From Azohydromonas australica DSM 1124 (lineage in GTDB: Bacteria > Pseudomonadota > Gammaproteobacteria > Burkholderiales > Burkholderiaceae_C), in NCBI RefSeq assembly GCF_000430725.1, contig NZ_KE387204.1, positions 317,241-381,240 of the forward strand: a stretch of 64,000 bases of DNA. Direction: 5' to 3'. Positions 15,598 through 24,101 of this stretch are shown piece by piece. Made by a program: the position numbers and the translations under genes. The stretch's first letter is position 1; every line of letters begins with the position of its first letter. The notes beneath the pieces were generated by a model that worked only from the letters and a program-made list of their open reading frames with translations, ran no database searches and had not been told where the DNA came from.

Positions 15598-16640
15598 TCG
15601 AACTGTTCGACCACCTCGGCCGTCAGCAGCAGGCTGCTGCGCGGCTGCACGCCGAGCGCGCGTGCACGGGCCAGGCTGATGGCGGGCAAGCCTTTGGTGG
15701 TGGCTCTCATGGGAAGCTGGGACGGCGCCACCCCGTCGACCAGGATGGCGCGCGCGAGCCGGCCCGCGGCCAGGCCTTGCTCACGCTCGGAGACGGTCAC
15801 GGCCGCCAAGGTGCCGTAGTGCACCCGGTCGATCCAGAAGCCCAGGTCCGGCAGCCGGCTGTTCTCGGCTGTCCAGCGCAGCACTTCCTGGTAAGGCACG
15901 TTGCGCCCGGAGGCGTCCTTGAAGCTGAAGATGCCGATCAGCGCGATGGCGTCCGCGATGCCGTGGTACGCACGCACCTGCGCCTGGTACTGCTCGAAGC
16001 TGCGAATCACGTCCCAGGCCACGAACTCCACGCCCGGGAGCTGCGCCAGGGACTGCTTCATGCGCTGCTGCACCGGTGCCCACATGGGCGCGTCGTCGAA
16101 CACCACCGCCAGGCGCCGCGCGCCCGGGTACATCGCATGCAGCAGCCGCACCGACTCCACGAAGTGCTCCTGCTCCAGTACGCCGGTGACGTTGCGGCTG
16201 CCCGTGAAGCCGTAGGCCGCCGGATCCTTGTTGACGCCGCTGAACACGATGGGGATGCGGCTGTTGACGTAGTGCCGCGCCACGTGCTCCTGGGCGTCGT
16301 CGTCGCTGGTGTAGATCAGGTTGGGCTGCCACTGCTCGATGAGCGCGCGCGCCTCGCGGCCACGCGCCTCCATCTGCGCCGGGGTACTGAAGTGCTTCGT
16401 GTCCATCTCGAACACGCGCGTCTCGATGGCCACGCCGCGCAGCGCCTCCTTGAAGCCGTGCCACTGCCCGTCGGTCCACCGCCACGGCGAGTGGTAGCTC
16501 ATGACATGCAGGATCTTGAAGGGAGGACGCTGCGCCTCGACAGGCTGCGCGCACGCCGGACCGGCCAGCACGAGGATGCCGCACCACAACGCGGCCCATA
16601 GATTCACGAGCAACTTCAACATGGATTTCACAATGTCCAT
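15585..16640 (-). CDS. Periplasmic substrate-binding protein (ABC_sub_bind family) linked to c-di-GMP signalling
   Basis: This 351-residue protein has a cleavable signal peptide (LLVNLWAALWCGILVLAGPACAQ) and a type I binding-protein fold: KILHVMSYHSPWRWTDGQWHGFKEAL, ALIEQWQPNLIYTSDDDAQEHVARHY, RIPIVFSGVNKDP, RRLAVVFDDA. These match the ABC substrate-binding family PF04392. The ATG at 16640 follows a GGAG. No permease or ATPase is nearby; the gene instead overlaps a membrane GGDEF/EAL protein. I infer that it senses a ligand for that protein rather than feeding a transporter. The ligand is unknown. Confidence 0.82.
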   Translation of the reverse strand: MDIVKSMLKLLVNLWAALWCGILVLAGPACAQPVEAQRPPFKILHVMSYHSPWRWTDGQWHGFKEALRGVAIETRVFEMDTKHFSTPAQMEARGREARALIEQWQPNLIYTSDDDAQEHVARHYVNSRIPIVFSGVNKDPAAYGFTGSRNVTGVLEQEHFVESVRLLHAMYPGARRLAVVFDDAPMWAPVQQRMKQSLAQLPGVEFVAWDVIRSFEQYQAQVRAYHGIADAIALIGIFSFKDASGRNVPYQEVLRWTAENSRLPDLGFWIDRVHYGTLAAVTVSEREQGLAAGRLARAILVDGVAPSQLPMRATTKGLPAISLARARALGVQPRSSLLLTAEVVEQFEWAK

Positions 16641-17120
16641 CGCGCCCACTCCATCCAATCGGGACCGGTTTCCCACCGAGACGGATTACCCGCTTCATCG
16701 GCGGTTCACATCGATCCTGAAGGTTTCCAGTCAGCGCAATGCGAACGCGGGCCGGTGGCTGCAGCGATGAACCCAAGGTGCAAACGTACCCGCCGGCATC
16801 GGCGGTGGCGCAGGCGTGCAAAGGAGCTGCGCCGCGGCCTCGGCAGCACAGGCAGCAGCGGCAAGCTGCTGTGATCGAAGGGCTCCATCTTGCCGACCTT
16901 CATCGCCGGATCGTGGCTGATCTGTGACTCGGCATCGCCACGCACGGTCCTGGCCCGCCCCGCGCTCGGAAAGCGCTTCGCTCGCGCTGCCTAGGCAGGA
17001 CTGCGCAAGCGCCAACGCCCATGCCTGCATGCCGCTCAGCGCTTTCGAAGCAGGCTCCGGTTGGCCTTTGGGGCTACCGGCGCCGTGCGGTGGTGGCACG
17101 GGCATTGCCGCGCCCGCGGC
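16641..17120. other. 480-base divergent intergenic region
   Basis: No credible gene is seen between the binding-protein gene and the membrane-protein gene. GAAAGCGCT (16969-16977) and AGCGCTTTC (17038-17046) form a perfect 9-bp inverted repeat 60 bases apart, and GCCTAGGC lies between them. The rest has shadow-type composition. Promoters for both flanking genes must lie here, but none is clear. Confidence 0.4.
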
Positions 17121-17717
17121 ATGGATATGACTGCCGTGTTGCTGCAGCAAGTGCTGCTCTGGGGCGTGCTGCCGCTGTGGCTGCTGGCCGGGTTCGTGGA
17201 CTGGATGTGCCACCGCGCGTACCGCATCGAGCATGACGCGGGTACGCGCGAGTCGCTGCTGCACTGGCTGATGCTGCTGGAGATGGGCCCGGCGCTGGCG
17301 GCGGCGCTGCTGCTGGAGGTCACGGCCGCCGTGCTGGTGCTGCTGTTCGTGCTGTGCCTGGCGCACGAGCTGACGACCTGGTGGGACCTGGGCTATGCCG
17401 CGTCGCGGCGGCGCATCCCGCCGCTGGAGCAGTGGGTGCATGCGCTGCAGCTGTCGCTGCCCTGGGCCGGGCTGGTGTCGCTTGCGCTCATCCATCACGA
17501 CCAGGTGCTGGCGCTGCTGGGCGATGGCGTGCCGGACTGGAGCCTGCGTCCGAAGCAGCAGCCGTTGCCCATGGCTTATCTCTGGGGTGTGGCGGCGGCC
17601 GGCGTGCTGCTGGGGGCGCTGCCCTTTGCCGAGGAGACACTGCGCTGCCGCCACGCCGCGGCGGTACGGCATGCCCAGCGCGTGCGGCTGCGCGAGGTGG
17701 CGCGCGGGGGACGCTGA
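17121..17717 (+). CDS. Uncharacterised integral membrane protein
   Basis: About 198 residues with four or five hydrophobic helices: VLLWGVLPLWLLAGFVDWMC, ALAAALLLEVTAAVLVLLFVLCLAHEL, LSLPWAGLVSLALI and YLWGVAAAGVLLGALPF. Charged loops hold conserved-looking His/Trp/Asp residues (FVDWMCHRAYRIEH, AHELTTWWDLGYA), which could bind a metal or cofactor. It ends in a basic cytoplasmic tail (RHAQRVRLREVARGGR). I do not recognise the family. Two ATGs, 17121 and 17127, are equally possible; neither has a strong ribosome site. It converges on the YihY-type gene. Confidence 0.65.
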   Translation: MDMTAVLLQQVLLWGVLPLWLLAGFVDWMCHRAYRIEHDAGTRESLLHWLMLLEMGPALAAALLLEVTAAVLVLLFVLCLAHELTTWWDLGYAASRRRIPPLEQWVHALQLSLPWAGLVSLALIHHDQVLALLGDGVPDWSLRPKQQPLPMAYLWGVAAAGVLLGALPFAEETLRCRHAAAVRHAQRVRLREVARGGR

Positions 17718-17764
17718 GGCGGTTGCCGTTTGCCGTTTGCCGGCAACCGGCAGCCGATGCCGGA

Positions 17765-18712
17765 TCACGCCCCGCGCTTGTGCTCCAGCCCGCCATGCTC
17801 GGGCGCCACGGCCTGCACGCGGCGCCGGGTGCCGGGGTCATGCTGGGCTTGCCCTTCGACCTTCTCTCCCTTTTGCTTGCCGCCGGCGGCGTGGTGCTCG
17901 ATGAGGGCGTTGATCTCGGAGCCCAGCAGGATCACCAGGCCCACGATGTAGAGCCACAGCATGAGCACGATCACCGCGCCGATGCTGCCGTAGGTGGCGT
18001 CGTAGTTGCCGAAGTTGGTGGCATAGATGGCAAAACCCAGCGAGGCCACGATCAGCGTGAGCACGCCCAGGATGCTGCCCGGGGTGATGAAGCGGAAGCT
18101 CTGCTTCACGTCCGGTGCGAGGTAGTAGATGAGCGCGAAGGCCAGTGTCAGGCCGGCCACGATGATCAGCCAGCGCAGCGCGGCGAAGAACCACAGCACG
18201 GCTGGGCCGAGGTTGAAGTAGTGGCCCAGCCACTCCTGGATCACGCCGCCCAGCACGATCAGCGAGAAGCCGCCCACCATCAGCACCACGAACAGCACGC
18301 TCAGCCCGATGGCGGTGGCGCGCGCCTTGATGAAGCCGCGCCCTTCCTTGACGTCGTAAGTGACGTTGAGCGCCTGCATCACCGCGTACATGCCGGTGGA
18401 GGTGGCCCACAGTGTGGCGAGGAAGCCGAAGGACAGCAGCCCGCCGCGCTGCTCGCCAGTGACCTGCTGCACCACGTCCGCGAACATCTGCGCGGCGTTG
18501 GCCGGCATGGCCTGGCGCAGCAGGTCCATGATGGCTTGGTCCACGTTGGGGATGGGCAGGAACGGGATGACGGCCATCACGAAGATCATGGCCGGGAAGA
18601 TGGCCAGCGTCAGGTAGAAGCCCAGCGCCGCGGCACCGTTGAAGATGTCGTCATCGCTGATCTCCTGGTAGAGCTCCTTGAGGAACTGCATCAAGGACAC
18701 GCCGCCGAGCAT
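17765..18712 (-). CDS. YihY/BrkB family inner-membrane protein
   Basis: The 315-residue protein has the family signature near its N-terminus (DDIFNGAAALGFYLTLAIFPAMIFVMAVIPFLP) and five further hydrophobic helices, including LWATSTGMYAVMQALNVTYDV, LSVLFVVLMVGGFSLIVLGG and the C-terminal YGSIGAVIVLMLWLYIVGLVILLGSEINA. A charged tail rich in Lys/Gln/Arg follows. YihY/BrkB proteins (once mis-called RNase BN) sit in the inner membrane and their role is not settled. I chose the ATG at 18712 because GCGAGG lies eight bases before it and the first 36 residues of the longer frame are not family-like. It is divergent from dinG. Confidence 0.85.
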   Translation of the reverse strand: MLGGVSLMQFLKELYQEISDDDIFNGAAALGFYLTLAIFPAMIFVMAVIPFLPIPNVDQAIMDLLRQAMPANAAQMFADVVQQVTGEQRGGLLSFGFLATLWATSTGMYAVMQALNVTYDVKEGRGFIKARATAIGLSVLFVVLMVGGFSLIVLGGVIQEWLGHYFNLGPAVLWFFAALRWLIIVAGLTLAFALIYYLAPDVKQSFRFITPGSILGVLTLIVASLGFAIYATNFGNYDATYGSIGAVIVLMLWLYIVGLVILLGSEINALIEHHAAGGKQKGEKVEGQAQHDPGTRRRVQAVAPEHGGLEHKRGA

Positions 18713-18886
18713 GGGAGCCTCGCTTTCATCCAAAGGTCGTATCGCTTGCTGCAGTGCAATGGACGTTCCCAAGCCCTCGCGCTCCAACCCGGGTGCCCCG
18801 GGCGCGCCGGTACACTGCACTGTTTATTTATCCAAGCCCCGCGCGTTCGCGCCTTTGCCTCAGGGGCCACTCCCACTCCCCGACCC

Positions 18887-21025
18887 ATGGACAAGCAGCC
18901 GCTGCACGACGCGCTGGATGCGCAGTATTTCGGCCTGGCCGAGCGGCTCGAAGGTTTTCAGCCGCGCGAGGGGCAGCTGCAGATGCTGCACGCCATCGCC
19001 GACACCCTGGCCGAGGCCGACTTCGACCCCGCCAATCCGCCCCAGCCCCAGGTGGCCGTCATCGAGGCCGGCACCGGCGTCGGCAAGACCCGCGCTTACC
19101 TGCTCGCCGGGTTGCATTTGGCAAGGCTGCGCAAAGTAAAACTGCTGATCTCCACCGCGACCATCGCGCTGCAGGAGCAGCTCATGCACAAGGACCTGCC
19201 GGAGCTGGCCAAGGCCTCCACCGAGCCCTTCAGCTACGCGATGCTCAAGGGCCGGGGCCGCTACGTCTGCCTGCTCAAGCTCGACGCCCAGGCCTCGGGC
19301 CAGGCCCAGGAGTCCTTCGACCTGTCCGAGCCGGCGCAGCAGGGCGCCGCGGAGGCCGACGCGGCGGTGTTCCAGAAGCTGCAAAGAAAACTCCAGTCCG
19401 GCACCTGGGACGGCGAGCGCGACAGCCTGGACGGCGAGGCGCTGGCCGGCTGGAGCCGCATCGCCGCCGACCGCCACGCCTGCACCGGCCCGGCCTGCGA
19501 GCAGTACCAGGACTGCCTCTACTACGGCGCCAAGCGCGTGGCCGCCGCCGCCGACGTGCTGGTGGCCAACCACGACCTCGTGCTCGCCTCGCTGCGCAGC
19601 GACAAGTCCGCGCTGCCCTCGGGCGAGCGCGCCATCTACGTCTTCGACGAAGGCCACCACCTGCCCGCCATCGCGCTGTCGCACGGCGCCAGCGAGACCA
19701 CGCTCACCAGCACCGCCTGGGCCACGCGGCTGGAGCGCGCGCTCAGCACCGCCGCCTCGGAGCTGGACTACCCGGCCGAGGCGCTGCCCGATGGCCTGGG
19801 CGTGTTGCGCGAGAAGCTGGCGCAGCTCGCCCGCGCCCTGCTGGACGCGCACACGGCGCGGCTGCAGTCCCACGCCGCCGACGGCAGCACCGAGCCGCTG
19901 CGCGTGCGGCTGACACAGGGAAAGCTGTCCGACGAGCTGCGCAGCTTCTGGGAGGAGCTGCACCAGGTGGCTTCAGTGGCCGAGACCAAGCTGGCCGACC
20001 TCTCCACCTGGATGCGCCGCAAGCGCAGCGACGACCCGGACAGCGGCGCGCAGGTCAACGCGCACCTGCTGGCCATCGGCCCGCAGGCGCGCCGCCTCAC
20101 CGAGCTGGTGGAGACGGCCGACCTGATGCTCGACGAGGGCCCGATGCCGCCGGCCAAGTGGTTCGATTTCCGCACCGAGGGCGGCGTGGTGCAGCTCGAT
20201 GCCAAGGCCTGCCCGCTGTTCGCCGGCGGGCTGCTGCAGCGCAACCTCTGGAGCCGGCTGCGCGGCGCGGTGGTGACCTCGGCCACGCTGCGCGCGCTCG
20301 GCAAATTCAACTTCTTCCTGCGCGATGCGGGCCTGGAGCAGGTCGAAGGCGCGCGCACGCTGGAGGTGCAGAGCCCCTTCGATTACGAGCAGCAGGGGCG
20401 CTTCATCGTCGTGGCCACGCAGTCCAGCCCCAAGGACCCGGCCGCGCACAACCGCGAGTGCGGCACGCTCATCGCGCAGGACCTGCGCGAGGTGCATCAC
20501 GGCGCGCTGCTGCTGTGTTCCTCGTGGGTGCAGCTGCGCGCGCTGGTGGACGCGATGCCGCCGGAGATCCGCAACGACCTGCTGGTGCAGGGCAGCGCTT
20601 CGCGCGAGCAGCTGCTGCGCCGCCACCGCGAGGCCGTGGCCCGCGGCCAGCGCTCGGTGCTGGTGGGGCTGCAGAGCTTCGGCGAGGGCCTGGACCTGCC
20701 CGGCAAGCTGTGCGAGTGGGTGCTGATGCCCAAGGTGCCCTTCGCCAACCCGAGCGACCCGGTGTCCGAGGCGCGCAGCGAGTGGCTGGAAGCCAAGGGC
20801 CGCAACAGCTTCGTGGAGCTGACCGTGCCCGCCACGGGCGTGCGGCTGAACCAGTGGGCCGGGCGCGGCATCCGCAGCGAGCAGGACCGCGCCACGCTGG
20901 TGTGCTACGACCCGCGCCTGGCCACCACGCCCTTCGGCCGCCAGTTGCTGGCGGGGCTGCCGCCGTTCTCCAAGCGGCTGCGGCGCGGCGGGAAGGAGAC
21001 GAACTTGGAGGACAGCGGAGGCTGA
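18887..21025 (+). CDS. dinG: ATP-dependent DNA helicase DinG
   Basis: This 712-residue superfamily 2 (XPD-like) helicase unwinds 5'-3' and resolves R-loops and other structures during replication and repair. Walker A is EAGTGVGKTRAYL (about 64-76) and the DEAH-type box is VFDEGHHLP. The four iron-sulfur cysteines are in RYVCLLKL and HACTGPACEQYQDC, so the 4Fe-4S domain is intact. Later motifs include GAVVTSATL, ALLLCSSW, GLQSFGEGLDLPG and the family-typical LNQWAGRGIRSEQDRA. The ATG at 18887 is used; the longer upstream frame is a shadow of the divergent gene. The next gene begins four bases after its stop, so they may be co-transcribed. Confidence 0.92.
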   Translation: MDKQPLHDALDAQYFGLAERLEGFQPREGQLQMLHAIADTLAEADFDPANPPQPQVAVIEAGTGVGKTRAYLLAGLHLARLRKVKLLISTATIALQEQLMHKDLPELAKASTEPFSYAMLKGRGRYVCLLKLDAQASGQAQESFDLSEPAQQGAAEADAAVFQKLQRKLQSGTWDGERDSLDGEALAGWSRIAADRHACTGPACEQYQDCLYYGAKRVAAAADVLVANHDLVLASLRSDKSALPSGERAIYVFDEGHHLPAIALSHGASETTLTSTAWATRLERALSTAASELDYPAEALPDGLGVLREKLAQLARALLDAHTARLQSHAADGSTEPLRVRLTQGKLSDELRSFWEELHQVASVAETKLADLSTWMRRKRSDDPDSGAQVNAHLLAIGPQARRLTELVETADLMLDEGPMPPAKWFDFRTEGGVVQLDAKACPLFAGGLLQRNLWSRLRGAVVTSATLRALGKFNFFLRDAGLEQVEGARTLEVQSPFDYEQQGRFIVVATQSSPKDPAAHNRECGTLIAQDLREVHHGALLLCSSWVQLRALVDAMPPEIRNDLLVQGSASREQLLRRHREAVARGQRSVLVGLQSFGEGLDLPGKLCEWVLMPKVPFANPSDPVSEARSEWLEAKGRNSFVELTVPATGVRLNQWAGRGIRSEQDRATLVCYDPRLATTPFGRQLLAGLPPFSKRLRRGGKETNLEDSGG

Positions 21026-21028
21026 AGC

Positions 21029-21784
21029 ATGGCGACAGCGGGTAGGGCAGCGGCCAGGACTTTCGGAGCGTTGATTGGCCTCCTGGCCGCGCTCTCCCTC
21101 TGCGCCTGCGGCCCCCGTCCCGGCGCCGTGCCCGGCGCGCCGCTACCGCTGCCGCTGCCCGCCGCGTCCGCGCCCGGGGTCCCGGCGGGCGAGGCCGACG
21201 CCGCGCTGGCCGGCGAGTACGAGATCGATCCCGCGCGCTCCGAGCTGGCCGTGCTGGTGCGCCGCGGCGGCTCGCTGGCGCGGCTGGGGCATGACCACGT
21301 GGTGAGCCACCCCGCGCTGCAGGGCCGGCTGCGCCTGCCGGCGAGCGGCCCGGGCCCGGCCGAAGGCGAGATCACGCTGGCGCTGCACGAGCTCGTGGTC
21401 GACGACCCCGCGCTGCGCGCGCGCTACGCGCTGGACACGCAACCCTCCCAGGCCGCCATCGAGGGCACGCGCCAGAACATGCTGCAGCGCGTGCTGGAGG
21501 CGGACGCCTTCCCGCTGGCGCGGGTGCGGCTGCAGGCCCCGGCACGGCCCGGCGCCGAGGTGTCGGCCGAGATCAGCCTGCACGGCGTCACGCGGCGCCT
21601 GCCCGTGGCAGTGGACTGGACGGTGCGGGATGGCGAGCTGCGCGCCCGCGGCCGGCTCTCCCTGCTGCAGACCGATTTCGGCATGCGGCCGCTGACCGTC
21701 CTGGGCGGCGCGCTGCGCGTGGAGGACCGGCTCGACCTCGAATTCGACCTGCGCGCGCGGCGGCTGCCGCCCATCGCGCCCTGA
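21029..21784 (+). CDS. YceI-like lipoprotein
   Basis: The 251-residue protein begins with a lipoprotein signal peptide (LIGLLAALSLCACGPRPG; lipobox Cys about 26-28), then a Pro/Ala-rich tether (30-60). The body resembles the YceI lipocalin-like beta-barrel: YEIDPARSELAVLVRRGGSLARLGHDHVVSH, where the LGHDH stretch is typical of this subgroup, then AIEGTRQNMLQRVLEADAFPLARVRLQ and ISLHGVTRRLPVAVDW. YceI proteins bind isoprenoid-like lipids. This one would sit on a membrane facing the periplasm. It is only four bases downstream of dinG, but a functional link is not evident. Confidence 0.78.
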   Translation: MATAGRAAARTFGALIGLLAALSLCACGPRPGAVPGAPLPLPLPAASAPGVPAGEADAALAGEYEIDPARSELAVLVRRGGSLARLGHDHVVSHPALQGRLRLPASGPGPAEGEITLALHELVVDDPALRARYALDTQPSQAAIEGTRQNMLQRVLEADAFPLARVRLQAPARPGAEVSAEISLHGVTRRLPVAVDWTVRDGELRARGRLSLLQTDFGMRPLTVLGGALRVEDRLDLEFDLRARRLPPIAP

Positions 21785-21814
21785 GCTCCTCGGCCCGGAC
21801 CGCTGCCGCGCCGA

Positions 21815-21830
21815 CTTGAGCGATCTCAAG
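21815..21830. promoter_or_regulatory. FNR-like dyad (CTTGAG-N4-CTCAAG)
   Basis: This perfect 6-base inverted repeat around CGAT has the spacing of FNR/Anr boxes (TTGAT-N4-ATCAA) but with G/C at the inner position. It lies about 200 bases before the PAS-GGDEF-EAL gene. Confidence 0.35.
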
Positions 21831-21933
21831 GTCCATCCCGATCCGGACTGCCACACTCCGAGCAGTGTCTTTCCGCCCGGGGGCGCTGATCGCGTCTCGG
21901 CGTTCGTCGCTTCCGTGCGCCGCCGGTGCGATG

Positions 21934-21949
21934 CGTGACGCAGTTCACG
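21934..21949. promoter_or_regulatory. CRP-like dyad (CGTGA-N6-TCACG)
   Basis: CGTGACGCAGTTCACG has CRP spacing, and its inner GTGA-N6-TCAC matches the core of TGTGA-N6-TCACA. It lies about 85 bases before the start of the PAS-GGDEF-EAL gene and could be an activator or repressor site of a Crp-family regulator. Confidence 0.35.
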
Positions 21950-22031
21950 GCCGCAGGATCAACCCGAGACTGCGGCTGCCGATAGACCTACATCAAGCAG
22001 CAAACGCCGGACGCGGCGATCGCTTCCTGGC

Positions 22032-24101
22032 ATGAATTTCCCTGATCCCTGCAACGCTGTCGCCGAAGCCGCCGAGCTGGGGTGCGTGATCGACCACCTG
22101 CGCGACGTCGTGTTCCGGATCGACGGCCTGGGCAGTTGGCGCTTCCTCAACCGGGCCTGGACCGATCTCACCGGCCATGCGCTGGCCGACTCACTGGGCA
22201 GCGACTTCCTGCAGCACGTGCACCCGCTGGACCGCGACGGCGCCGAAGCCCGCTTCCAGCGCTTCATGGCCCAGGCGCAGGAGCCCCTCCGCCATCGGTT
22301 GCGGCTGCTGCGGCGCGACGGCAGCTTCGTCTGGGTGGAGGCCAGCCTGCGCCAGGTGCTGGACGCGCAGGGCCAGCCCCTGGGCCTCACCGGCACGCTG
22401 GCGGACGTGGGGGAGCGGCTGCGCACCGAGGAGCAGCTGCGCCTGGCCGCCACGGTGTTCAACGGCGCGGGCGAGGGCATCGCCGTCACCGACCCGCACG
22501 GGCGCATCGTCGACGTCAACGCCGCCTTCGAGGCGATCACGGGCTACCGCCGCGAGCAGGTGCTGGGCCGCAACCCTTCCGTGCTCTCCAGCGGCCGCCA
22601 CGACAAGGCCTTCTACCAGGCCATGTGGGCCGAGCTGGTGGACAAGGGCGCCTGGAGCGGCGAGATCTGGAACCGCCGTGCCGACGGCGCGCTGCTGGCC
22701 GAGCTGCTGCGCATCACGGCCGTGCGCGACGCGCAGGGCCGGCACACCCATTACGTCGCGATCTTCAGCGATATCACCGGCCTCAAGCGCCAGCAGGAGA
22801 CGCTGGAGCGGCTGGCGCACTACGACGCGCTGACCGGGCTGCCCAACCGCGTGCTGTTGACGGACCGGTTGGAGCAGCTCATCGCGCAGGCCTCGCGGCG
22901 GCGCGAGCAGCTGGCCGTGTGCTACCTGGACCTGGACGGCTTCAAGGACGTCAACGACGCCTGGGGCCATGCCGCGGGCGACGAGCTGCTGGTGCAGGCG
23001 GCCGAGCGCATGCGCCAGGTGCTGCGCCCCACCGACACCGTGGCGCGGCTGGGCGGCGACGAGTTCGCGCTGCTGCTGGACCACGCCACCTCCGAGGCCA
23101 TGGTCTTCGGGGTGGCCGAGCGCGTGCTGGCGGCGCTGGGCGAGCCCTACCTGCTGGAGCGCTGCAGCGCGCGCGTGACCACCAGCATCGGCATCGCGCT
23201 GTACCCACAGCACGGCCACACGCCCGGCCACCTGCTGCGCAACGCCGACCAGGCGATGCTGCGCGCCAAGCGCTTAGGCAAGAACCACGCGTGCTTCGTC
23301 ACCGAGGACGAGATGGGCGTCAGCGAGCGCGAGCGCCACGCCCTGGCGCTGCGCCAGGCGCTGCACGCGGGCGAGCTGCTGCTGGTCTACCAGCCCAAGG
23401 TCGACGCGCGCACGCGGCGGCCCGAGGGCGTGGAGGCGCTGCTGCGCTGGCAGCACCCCGAGCGCGGCCTGCTGTCGCCGGGCGACTTCCTGGTGCAGGT
23501 GCAGGGCCTGGAGCTGGAGTGCGAGATCGACGCCTGGGTGCTGGAACAGGGCGTGGCGCAGCTCGGACGCTGGGCCCGCGAGGGCGTCGCGCTGTCGCTG
23601 AGCATCAACCTCTCGGCCTCGGCGCTGCTGCAGCCGCAGCTGGCCGAGCGCGTGGCCGGGCTCGTGGCCGAGCACGGCGTGCCGCCCGGGCGGCTGGAGC
23701 TGGAGGTGCTGGAGACGGCGGCGCTGGCGGACCTGTCGGCGGTGGTGCGCACCATGGAGGGCTGCGCGCGCGCGGGCGTGTCCTTCGCGCTGGACGACTT
23801 CGGGACCGGCTATTCCTCGCTGCACTACCTGCGCCAGCTGCCGGTGAAGACGGTCAAGATCGACCAGGGCTTCGTGCGGCGCATGCTCTCCGACGCGGGC
23901 GACATGCACATCGTGCGCGCCGTGATCGGCCTGGCCGGCGCCTTCGGCGTGCGCACCGTGGCCGAGGGCGTGGAGACCGCGTCCTGCGCGCAGGCGCTCA
24001 CGGAGCTGGGCTGCGACGCGCTGCAGGGTTATGGCATCGCCCGCCCGATGCCCGTGGCGGCGCTGGCGCAGTGGCTCGCCGCGCAGGGAGACGGCGCATG
24101 A
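22032..24101 (+). CDS. PAS-PAS-GGDEF-EAL cyclic-di-GMP enzyme (soluble)
   Basis: The 689-residue cytoplasmic protein has two PAS domains (about 15-135 and 140-260; GSWRFLNRAWTDLTG and GRIVDVNAAFEAITGYRREQVLGRNPSVLSSGRHD), then GGDEF (about 268-425) and EAL (about 440-680). LGGDEFALLL is intact, with an inhibitory RPTD site five residues before it. EAL motifs are complete: VEALLRWQHP, NLSASALL, LEVLETAAL, DDFGTGYSSLHYL, KTVKIDQGFV and TVAEGVET. Either or both activities are likely. The next gene, also a diguanylate cyclase, overlaps its stop (ATGA), so one transcript makes two c-di-GMP enzymes. Two regulatory dyads lie upstream. Confidence 0.9.
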   Translation: MNFPDPCNAVAEAAELGCVIDHLRDVVFRIDGLGSWRFLNRAWTDLTGHALADSLGSDFLQHVHPLDRDGAEARFQRFMAQAQEPLRHRLRLLRRDGSFVWVEASLRQVLDAQGQPLGLTGTLADVGERLRTEEQLRLAATVFNGAGEGIAVTDPHGRIVDVNAAFEAITGYRREQVLGRNPSVLSSGRHDKAFYQAMWAELVDKGAWSGEIWNRRADGALLAELLRITAVRDAQGRHTHYVAIFSDITGLKRQQETLERLAHYDALTGLPNRVLLTDRLEQLIAQASRRREQLAVCYLDLDGFKDVNDAWGHAAGDELLVQAAERMRQVLRPTDTVARLGGDEFALLLDHATSEAMVFGVAERVLAALGEPYLLERCSARVTTSIGIALYPQHGHTPGHLLRNADQAMLRAKRLGKNHACFVTEDEMGVSERERHALALRQALHAGELLLVYQPKVDARTRRPEGVEALLRWQHPERGLLSPGDFLVQVQGLELECEIDAWVLEQGVAQLGRWAREGVALSLSINLSASALLQPQLAERVAGLVAEHGVPPGRLELEVLETAALADLSAVVRTMEGCARAGVSFALDDFGTGYSSLHYLRQLPVKTVKIDQGFVRRMLSDAGDMHIVRAVIGLAGAFGVRTVAEGVETASCAQALTELGCDALQGYGIARPMPVAALAQWLAAQGDGA

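Noticed and set aside
17354..18886. Long N-terminal extension of the DinG frame
   Set aside because: The 511 extra codons are the antisense shadow of the YihY-type gene; DinG begins at the ATG 18887.
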